A DNA stretch of 21,970 bases, from positions 908 to 22,877 of the forward strand of contig CARBKU010000003.1 in the NCBI GenBank assembly GCA_948946035.1. The letters run 5' to 3'. How positions within the stretch are numbered: position 1 is the stretch's first letter; each line of letters starts with the position of its first letter. Made by a program: the position numbers and the translations under genes. Shown here piece after piece: positions 16,233 through 21,970 of the stretch. This stretch comes from an uncultured Clostridia bacterium. GTDB taxonomy: Bacteria; Bacillota; Clostridia; TANB77; CAG-508. Under the pieces are notes generated by a model that was not told the origin of the DNA, did no database searches, and saw only the letters and a list, made by a program, of their open reading frames with translations.

Positions 16233-17189
16233 TTATCGTGTCCTTTCTTTTTCAATTTTTTTAATACCTTTTTTCAAACATAAGTATTCGTTTACATCTT
16301 TTCCATAAGCCATTGGTCTGTCAAAAACTTTATATTTTTTACTCAATACTTGCTGAAAAAAAGTGCTTGCATTTCTTCCTGCTAAATCTCTATCTAGGTG
16401 CAAATGTACTTCATTTACATTAGGATTTTTTTCTAAAAATTCTGTTAATGAAACTGGAATTTTTGTTTTTTCTAAATCATATTTTGAAGAATAAATCCCA
16501 CCTAATGAGAGTAAATTTTCTTCTCTCCAGTTTCTATTTTCTGAACTTAAAAGAGTAGCAAATGATAATAAATCAATGCTACTTTCAAATAAATGAACTA
16601 TATTATTTTCTTTCTCTGCTTTTATCTTAAACGAATATTTTTTGTTACTTCCTGTTGCCTCTCTCATAAATCTTTCTTGATTAGTTGCTCTGCAAAAAGC
16701 ATAACTTGGAATTTTATTATTATCATAGCCAATAAACACTACATTGTTTGTTCTTTCTTCTTGATAAAGCAACTTATTTTCAATGCAATATTGTATAATT
16801 TCTTTGTCTATTCCTCGACTCAATAAATAGTTTATTGCTCTAGCATTATTACTTGCTTTTACTGGTATTTTTAATCTTCTTTCGTGATTTTTTTCTTCCT
16901 GTTCATACTTAACAGGAGCTTGTATTTTCATATTTCCTAATACAGTTTGTACTGCATTTATAAATGATAAATTTTTTACTATCATTAAATAATCTATTGC
17001 ATTTTTTCCACCTACTCCTTTTGAAAACCAATACCACAAACCATTACTAATTTTTAAGCTATCGTGTTCCTTTGTTACAAAAGTATTTCTGCATACTGGT
17101 ACTAACTGACTAGGCTCATAATTTTTCAAATAAGTAAGTAGATCCACTTGTCTTGCTTGTGCAACTATTTCTGGTGCAATATATGGCAT
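16233..17189 (-). CDS. DUF3991/Toprim primase-like protein
   Basis: A 318-residue protein matching the DUF3991 plus Toprim layout of mobile-element primases. An N-terminal zinc-finger-like region (about 1-95) has WYWFSKGVGGKNAIDYLM, the typical DUF3991 lead. The Toprim part (about 150-300) has the conserved acidic residues E202 in HLFESSIDLLS and D266/D268 in HLHLDRDLAGR. Such proteins probably lay primers on the transferred strand in the new host. The ATG at 17189 has AAAGGTAGG upstream. It is followed by the gene ending at 15843 with 3 bases between, one operon. Confidence 0.85.
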   Translation of the reverse strand: MPYIAPEIVAQARQVDLLTYLKNYEPSQLVPVCRNTFVTKEHDSLKISNGLWYWFSKGVGGKNAIDYLMIVKNLSFINAVQTVLGNMKIQAPVKYEQEEKNHERRLKIPVKASNNARAINYLLSRGIDKEIIQYCIENKLLYQEERTNNVVFIGYDNNKIPSYAFCRATNQERFMREATGSNKKYSFKIKAEKENNIVHLFESSIDLLSFATLLSSENRNWREENLLSLGGIYSSKYDLEKTKIPVSLTEFLEKNPNVNEVHLHLDRDLAGRNASTFFQQVLSKKYKVFDRPMAYGKDVNEYLCLKKGIKKIEKERTR

Positions 17190-17197
17190 ATCTACAC

Positions 17198-17410
17198 CTA
17201 CCTTTCCCTTTCTTTATGCTTTTTTTCTTTTATAACTTCGTCTTTGTATTCGCTAAATTCTGCCCCCATAAAGTTATCTTCATTTAATATATATTCTTCA
17301 TTTTTATATCTATCTCGTGCAATACTTATAGCGTCTTCTAATGAATCTGCTTTTATTTTAACAACTTTTTGTAAAGTTTCTTCTATTTCAATTTGATATA
17401 CTTTTGACAT
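17198..17410 (-). CDS. PcfM/DpnD-family small protein (70 aa)
   Basis: A 70-residue protein starting MSKVYQIEIEETLQKVVKIKADSLEDAI, with RDRYKNEEYILNEDNFMGAEF in the middle. This is the recognisable PcfM/DpnD small family of Gram-positive conjugative elements, a compact beta-alpha domain usually beside primase and mob genes. The ATG at 17410 has GAGAGGT upstream. The exact job is not known. Confidence 0.82.
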   Translation of the reverse strand: MSKVYQIEIEETLQKVVKIKADSLEDAISIARDRYKNEEYILNEDNFMGAEFSEYKDEVIKEKKHKERER

Positions 17411-17415
17411 TGCTT

Positions 17416-17766
17416 TTACCTCTCTTTTTCTTTATTTTTATTTTTTAGTTGATTATATTCTTTGACAATATTTCCTAAACTATCTCCTACATTATCTTCT
17501 AAATATTCCCATATATTGCCGTCAGACTTCTCATATTTGTCATACAATTTTTCTAACAGATTATCGGTTTTTAGTAATACTTGTATTTGCTCTTTACTAA
17601 AAATTATTCCATCAATAATATCTCTTATTTGCTGTTTGATATTTATTTTATATGCTTGCTCTATAATTTCTTCTGGTGTATAGTTTTTTATTAGATTTTG
17701 TTTATAATTAAATAATTCTTGGTCAATTTTTTTCATTAACATTTCTTTTAAATCATCGTAGCTCAT
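17416..17766 (-). CDS. DUF3848-like protein (about 116 aa)
   Basis: A 116-residue helical protein with the DUF3848 pattern: YNQ-type opening (ELFNYKQNLIKNYTPEEIIEQAYKI), then QIRDIIDGIIFSKEQIQVLLKTDNLLEKLY and a closing ENVGDSLGNI. The ATG at 17766 is preferred to 17772 because AAGGAG lies 8 bases before it and only 2 before the other. It is part of the accessory operon with PcfM and the primase-like gene. Function unknown. Confidence 0.78.
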   Translation of the reverse strand: MSYDDLKEMLMKKIDQELFNYKQNLIKNYTPEEIIEQAYKINIKQQIRDIIDGIIFSKEQIQVLLKTDNLLEKLYDKYEKSDGNIWEYLEDNVGDSLGNIVKEYNQLKNKNKEKER

Positions 17767-17781
17767 ACGCATTTCTCCTTT

Positions 17782-18126
17782 CTAGTCATTATAAGGCAGT
17801 ATATTTTTTTCCATATAACTTTTATATGGATCTTCTGAATTATAATAACTTTTTTCTTGTGAATAATATTCATTATTAACATCTGTATATTTTTTCATTG
17901 TTTCTTTTTCAATTTGTTTTATTTTCTTTTGCTTTTGAACTTCTTTACGATTTTCAAGATCTAACTCTTGTAATTCTAATTGTAATCCTGCTGATTCATT
18001 TTTATATTTCCTTATTTCTAATTTCTTTTTTTTGTATTTTAGTTCCAATTCTTCTAGCTCTTTGTTTGCTCTAGCAATTTTTATATTTAATTTTCCAATT
18101 TTTTCTGTTATATCTGCTCTTTGCAA
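17782..18126 (-). CDS. Coiled-coil protein (about 114 aa)
   Basis: A charged, heptad-patterned protein. Most of residues 5-75 form a coiled coil (ANKELEELELKYKKKKLEIR, then LQLELQELDLENRKEVQKQ), and the end is Tyr/Glu-rich (NNEYYSQEKSYYNSEDPYKS). I prefer a TTG start at 18126 since AGGAAG lies 8 bases upstream; GTG at 18135 has a site only one base away. No enzymatic motif. Possibly a scaffold in the transfer region, inference only. Confidence 0.62.
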   Translation of the reverse strand: MQRADITEKIGKLNIKIARANKELEELELKYKKKKLEIRKYKNESAGLQLELQELDLENRKEVQKQKKIKQIEKETMKKYTDVNNEYYSQEKSYYNSEDPYKSYMEKNILPYND

Positions 18127-18153
18127 ACTTATCACTTCCTTTTATTCTAAATA

Positions 18154-18187
18154 ATAAAAAAGAAAATACTAATTTCTTAATATCTTT
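18154..18187 (-). terminator. Intrinsic terminator inside the array
   Basis: On the minus strand AAGATATTA (18186-18178) pairs with TAGTATTTT (18171-18163), with two G-U pairs, and is followed by a T tract (complement of 18154-18162). It lies after the stop of the JAB-protein gene. It splits the array, so genes from 18126 onward may need their own promoter. Confidence 0.55.
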
Positions 18188-18215
18188 TTTTTCTATCTTA
18201 CATCTCTGTTCCTTT

Positions 18216-19115
18216 TTACTTTTTTTGACTTTTCTCTGTTTTTATCAAATTACTTTTTTTATCAAAATAAACCATATCTTTAATTGTTCCATATTTTTGA
18301 TGTTCTAAAATTTTATTATAAGTTTCTTTATCTTGTGTTCCTATAAATACCCTAGTAGCTCCACTATTTCTTGCAATATTTTTAAAAAATCCATTTAGAT
18401 TTTCTAATTTTTGATTAAACATTTTATTTGGAATATCTAATACTAATCTAATATTACATTTACTATCAGTTAATATTGCTGTTGAATACTCTTTTTCATT
18501 TTGAATTTGTTTCAATAAAGCTACTAGCTCATCACGGCAAGAAATTTTAATATTATATAATGTATTTTGCTTTAACTTTTCTTCCATATTTTCTAATGTA
18601 TCTTTTTTTAAACTCTTTTCCTTTGGCATTAAAATTAAACCTTCTGAATTTTCTTCAATAATTGAATATTTATCTGTATTTCCTAACACAATGTGTCCTA
18701 AAAATCCCTCTACATTAGCAACAAAATTACGAGTTATTTCCATATCTTCTTGCGAGGGTTTAGCTGAATTAGAAGAATGATTATGTGCCAAATAATAACC
18801 ATCTGCACCTAATCTCTGTATTCTATTATTCATTTTTTCATAGGTTTTTATTGGATTGCGTTCAAATTTTTTTCCATTAGAAAAAAGGATTACGGCGTCT
18901 GGTATTTTACTTGTAATAGCTTCTTGCCCTACTATTTTATTGTCTTTCATATAAAATACTCTAAATGTTTCATAACGAGAATCTCTAAATATATCACATA
19001 TATTTACAATATCTTTTGTTTTCTGTATTTTTGAATCACTTAAATCAATATACCCTCTATTATTAACAGTCATATTTTCTAATTTGTTATAAATTACTTT
19101 TACATTGCTATTCAC
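18216..19115 (-). CDS. JAB/RadC-like protein
   Basis: A 299-residue protein with a JAB/JAMM metal centre. AHNHSSNSAKPSQEDMEIT gives the exact H-x-H-x10-D spacing (H111, H113, D124), with a preceding beta strand and an upstream Glu (E65 in VGQEAIT). RadC-like JAB proteins are common in mobile elements; the activity is not established for this group. The C-terminal third is a charged extension with no recognised domain. A GTG start at 19115 with AAAGGAG 6 bases upstream is well placed. It is bounded by terminators on both sides and so may be transcribed alone. Confidence 0.8.
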   Translation of the reverse strand: MNSNVKVIYNKLENMTVNNRGYIDLSDSKIQKTKDIVNICDIFRDSRYETFRVFYMKDNKIVGQEAITSKIPDAVILFSNGKKFERNPIKTYEKMNNRIQRLGADGYYLAHNHSSNSAKPSQEDMEITRNFVANVEGFLGHIVLGNTDKYSIIEENSEGLILMPKEKSLKKDTLENMEEKLKQNTLYNIKISCRDELVALLKQIQNEKEYSTAILTDSKCNIRLVLDIPNKMFNQKLENLNGFFKNIARNSGATRVFIGTQDKETYNKILEHQKYGTIKDMVYFDKKSNLIKTEKSQKK

Positions 19116-19141
19116 TTTTTACTCCTTTCTAGCAAAATTTT

Positions 19142-19182
19142 ACAAAAATATAGAAGATACTAAAAACTTAATATCTTCTATA
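19142..19182 (-). terminator. Strong intrinsic terminator inside the array
   Basis: The perfect 11-bp repeat TATAGAAGATA (19149-19159) / TATCTTCTATA (19172-19182) is followed on the minus strand by T's (complement of 19142-19148). It sits between the 19189-19836 gene and the JAB gene. The stem resembles the next terminator at 18154-18187 in its GATATTA/TAGTAT core. Confidence 0.8.
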
Positions 19183-19188
19183 CTATAA

Positions 19189-19836
19189 TTACAATAATCT
19201 CATCTGTTTTAGAAAAAGCAACATTTCTCTAGCTCCCAATTTAAAGTTTTCTATTGTTTCAATAGTATTTATATCTCCCTCTATTTCTAACATATCTAAA
19301 ACAGCTTTTACTTCATCTTCTGTTAATTGTACTGCCTCTTTATCTTCAAAAATTGCTCTTATATTTGGATTATCTGCTTTTACTTTTTCTCTTTTAACTT
19401 CTAGCTCTTTATATTCTGCATTTTCTTTTAACATTCTTACTCTATTAGTATTTAAGTAATCGTAAAAATCATCTGAATATTCGTCAAAGAATACTGTTTT
19501 TGTTTCTATCTCTTTCTTTTCTTCTTTTACTTCTGTTTTTACTACTTCACTCATTCTTGCACAGTCATAAGCTCCTAATTTGTAATACATTTTGTTCCAG
19601 AAGTCATCATCATCTCCAGTAGATAATTCATACTTATTAAGTAAGTCTAGTATTTCTTTTTGTTTTTCTTCATCTGTAACTATTTCTTTGATTTTTTCTG
19701 TTAGCTTTTCTTCAATGGCTAACGATCCTAGTTCTTTTTTCTGTTTTGACATCTCCTTTAAAATTTTGTCTGCAAACTCATCTCCTTTCAACTCATACAT
19801 TTCGTCTAAAATGTTTCTTTTGAAAAAATTTTTCAT
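19189..19836 (-). CDS. Unknown acidic protein (215 aa)
   Basis: A 215-residue acidic soluble protein. The N-terminus is helical (MKNFFKRNILDEMYELKGDEF), followed by Glu/Lys-rich helices and a region NKMYYKLGAYDCARMSEVVK of unclear meaning. No known domain or active site is recognised; similar proteins next to the large helicase occur in related elements, from memory of context only. The ATG at 19836 has AGGAGG 8 bases upstream. It directly follows the helicase gene after a 95-base gap that holds a small SD hairpin. Function unknown. Confidence 0.65.
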   Translation of the reverse strand: MKNFFKRNILDEMYELKGDEFADKILKEMSKQKKELGSLAIEEKLTEKIKEIVTDEEKQKEILDLLNKYELSTGDDDDFWNKMYYKLGAYDCARMSEVVKTEVKEEKKEIETKTVFFDEYSDDFYDYLNTNRVRMLKENAEYKELEVKREKVKADNPNIRAIFEDKEAVQLTEDEVKAVLDMLEIEGDINTIETIENFKLGAREMLLFLKQMRLL

Positions 19837-19865
19837 AATATATATACCTCCTATGGATATATATT
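19837..19865 (-). promoter_or_regulatory. Hairpin around the ribosome site of the 19836 gene
   Basis: On the plus strand AATATATATACC (19837-19848) pairs with GGATATATATT (19855-19865), with one bulged base and a 6-nt loop. The AGGAGG ribosome site (complement of 19847-19852) lies in the loop and top of the stem. It lacks the AAGAAAAACA box of the other leaders. It may limit translation but is AT-rich and could form weakly. Confidence 0.4.
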
Positions 19866-19931
19866 ATGTTAAGTTTGTATATTAAGGAAATGTGTAATAT
19901 AAGAAATTTTTTCGTTTTTATATCTTTGATT

Positions 19932-21970
19932 TTATCTTACATATTCTCTGCTTTTATTTTTTGAATATTCTTCTATTTCTTCGTCTTCTTCATCATCAAT
20001 ATCTATTACTTCTTTTTCCTTTGTATCTCCTATTTTAAGCAATTTATTTACTTCTTTTAATCTTGCTAAACTTTCTTGTAATTCCTGTTCTTGTGCAAAA
20101 GGAATTGCTAGTGTTTCTTGTGCATTTTTACATTGTAATTCTAAATTTTGTAGTCTTTGCTCATTGTTTTCTAGCATTTTTTCCATTGATTCTAAAACAT
20201 TGTTGATACGGGTTATTACACCTATTTTATCGTTTCCCAATGTTGCCCTATAAGTCTGTATATTTTTTAATGCTACTTGAAATACTTTCTCAAATGTATT
20301 GAACTCTAAATACATTTTAAATCCTCTATAATCTCCTATATATACTCCTTTTGTATCTTTTACACTTTTACATAGTTCTAGTATTTTTTCGCCTGCTTTT
20401 GCTCTTTCATTATATACTTGTTCATTTATTTTCATAGGAGAAAAATTATCTTCATTTATAATTGTATTTTCCTTTAAGTATTTATCATCTTGTTTTAGAT
20501 TTTCTATTGTTTCGTTGCATTCTTTTATTTCTTGTGGGTATTTCCTATTTACCATTTCTTCTAAATCGTATTTTTGGCTCAAATAACTTTGTTTTAGCAT
20601 TTTTAGTTTTGTTGTTTTTGCCTCTAACTCTGTTTTTTCTTTAATGTGTTCATTTCCGTGTTGCTAGTGCTTTTATTTCTGCATAGTCTAATGCTCTTTC
20701 GTCTATATCTTCCATACTTCTTATAGGTGTTTTAGAAGTCATAATTTGACTTGTAAATGTCTGCTTTTGCTCTATTAACTGATACATATATGCGTCAAAT
20801 GTTCCTTGCGTTACATAGTTATAAATATGAACTAACTCATTCATATTTCCTTGTCTTACTGCTCTACCTATTCTTTGTATTAAGTTAGCACTTGTCCACG
20901 GACAGTCTAAATTATGAAGTGCTATAATTCTATCTTGCACATTCGTTCCTGCTCCCATTTTAAAAGTGCTACCCATTAAAACTCTTATTTCTCCACTACG
21001 CACTTTGTCAAACAATTCTTCTTTTTTTTCCTCTGATGTTGCCTCGTGAATAAATGCAATTTCGTTTTCTGGTATTCCCTGCTCAATTAGTTTTCTTTTC
21101 ATATCTGTATATACATCTGTAAACTCTCTTTCTTTGCATTTCCATATACCATTTACTAATTCCATTTCATAAGGGTTATCATCTGCACCTAATGACTTTG
21201 GTGTAGATAAATCACAAAATACAAGCTGTGTAGACTTTTTGTCTTTTGTTTTTTCCCATATTTCATATACATTTTTAACACAAGTATTTACTTTGCTGTT
21301 TTCATCATCTGGTAGCTGACTATTTATAAGTCTTTGGTCTAGTGCTAGTTTTCTTCCCTCGTTTGTAATCGCTAACATATTGTCTTCCCAGACTTTAACT
21401 ACACCTGCTCTAATTTTCTCTGCTCATTCTCCTAAATCTGCCACCATATCTTTTTGTATTTGTGTTGCATTTACTGCTACATTATGCTTTTCAACTTCTG
21501 GTGTTGGCAATTTTAATGTTTCTGCTGTTTGAATATCTGCCACTTCACGAAACATTGTCATTAGCTCTGGTATATTATGAAATTTTGCAAATCTTGTCTT
21601 TATTTGGAACTTATCTCCCTCTGGTGCTAATGTCATTGCTGTAACAGTTTCTCCAAATGTACTTGCCCAACTATCAAAATGTTGTAAGTGATTTTTTACT
21701 AATGTATTGTACTGCAAGTATCTCTGCATTGTATATAACTCTGACATACTATTGCTAACTGGTGTTCCTGTGGCAAACACAACACCTTTTCCTCCGTGTT
21801 ATTTCATCCATATACTGACATTTCATAAACATATCGGAACTTTTTTGTGCGTCCCCACTTTGAACTCCTGCAATTTTTTTCATTTTACTTTGTAAAAATA
21901 GGTTTTTATAATAATGTTATAAAAGTCAATACCAAAATTACCAAAAAAGGGAAAATAATTTTTACCAATT
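19932..21970 (-). CDS. Large SNF2-type helicase, C-terminal part, with two CGG +1 recoding sites and an in-frame TGA
   Basis: The 3' end of a giant helicase typical of these elements, often with an N6-methylase domain upstream that would lie outside the window. About 650 residues are readable. Helicase motifs are visible: VFATGTPVSNSMSELYTMQR, LVFCDLSTP, GSTFKMGAGTNVQ and LIQRIGRAVRQGN, followed by a coiled-coil C-terminus ending KNKSREYVR. CGG at 21794-21796 read as Gly gives DEITGGKGVVFATGTP; CGG at 20656-20658 read as Gly gives IKALATGNEHIKEKTELEAK and joins the coiled-coil tail, which otherwise would be a separate frame. In-frame TGA at 21424-21426 stands where relatives have Arg (LGERAE). 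The readable frame is lost left of about 21905, before the DEAH box. Confidence 0.85.
20655..20658 (-). other. CGGA recoding site (helicase ALATG)
   Basis: In-frame ACA CGG A. Skipping C gives EIKALATGNEHIKEK and joins the coiled-coil C-terminus. Zero-frame gives ATRK and TGA at 20650-20652. Confidence 0.88.
21424..21426 (-). other. In-frame TGA in the helicase gene
   Basis: GGA GAA TGA GCA GAG: the frame continues unchanged on both sides (VADLGE-x-AEKIRAG). Relatives usually have Arg here, so a CGA to TGA change is the simplest explanation. It is not a +1 site and does not fit the CGG rule. Confidence 0.75.
21793..21796 (-). other. CGGA recoding site (helicase TGGK)
   Basis: In-frame ACA CGG A. 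Skipping C gives MDEITGGKGVVFATGTPVS, a conserved helicase segment. Zero-frame gives TRRKRCCVCHR and loses the motif. Confidence 0.88.

Noticed and set aside
21424..21426. General TGA reassignment (Trp or Gly code)
   Set aside because: TGA ends several intact genes here (stops at 14077, 8712 and 6220), and most genes contain no internal TGA.
1219..21796. Insertion of C before GG as a systematic sequencing error
   Set aside because: Not fully excluded, since the contig carries an untrimmed adapter, but the events follow the coding phase and spare GG in other phases. Read-level data would settle it.
1..21970. CRISPR array, insertion sequence, tRNA gene or diversity-generating retroelement
   Set aside because: No regular spacer repeats, transposase or reverse-transcriptase motifs, template/variable repeat pair, or cloverleaf in the gaps. 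In particular no suppressor tRNA is carried in this window.

Overview
The window is a strongly AT-rich Gram-positive (probably Clostridia-type Firmicute) segment. Except for a gene stub at the left edge, it is one long leftward (minus-strand) gene array of an integrative conjugative element of the Tn1549/CTn type. Gram-positive origin is suggested by GGAGG ribosome sites, a class B sortase, a PrgI/Maff2/CD1108/CD1112-style type IV secretion module and PcfB, PcfM/DpnD and DUF3848-like accessory genes. The first 25 bases are an Illumina adapter remnant, so the left edge is a contig end.

Layout in transcription order (right to left): the C-terminal part of a giant SNF2-type helicase (21970-19932); an unknown protein (19836-19189); a JAB/RadC-like protein (19115-18216); small accessory genes including a coiled-coil protein, DUF3848-like, PcfM/DpnD-like and a DUF3991/Toprim primase-like protein (18126-15843); an oriT-like run of inverted repeats (about 15788-15855); a MobC-like protein and MOBP-type relaxase (15748-14077); PcfB/DUF3801 (14093-13281); an ArdC-like ssDNA-binding protein (13276-12386); a small basic protein; the VirD4 coupling ATPase (12181-10367); Maff2 VirB2-like subunit (10309-9995); TrbL/VirB6 (9930-9091); a winged-helix protein and three unknown proteins (9071-6220); PrgI/VirB3 (6213-5794); VirB4 (5747-3419); sortase B (3404-2649); the CD1108-type CHAP cell-wall hydrolase (2646-1030); and three small unknown proteins. 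Together these cover DNA processing, coupling, membrane channel, energy and wall penetration for conjugation.

The main observation is a recoding pattern. Five genes (CHAP hydrolase, VirB4, TrbL, VirD4, helicase) look frameshifted, but all 15 breaks have the same form. In every case an in-frame CGG codon is followed by a +1 shift, so that CGGA (12 times) or CGGT (3 times) must be read as a single glycine to restore the conserved protein. I found no in-frame CGG used as ordinary arginine, while about 27 out-of-frame CGG triplets inside genes are harmless. The restored glycines include two in the VirD4 Walker A motif. Because the effect follows the reading frame, it looks like translation (a CGGN quadruplet glycine codon, or +1 frameshifting at an unassigned CGG) rather than sequencing noise.

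A second pattern is a leader repeated before VirB4, TrbL and Maff2: a conserved AAGAAAAACA-type box followed by a hairpin whose 3' arm holds the ribosome-binding site. This suggests shared translational control of the channel genes. The rightmost 65 bases or so do not continue the helicase frame and may be poor sequence.
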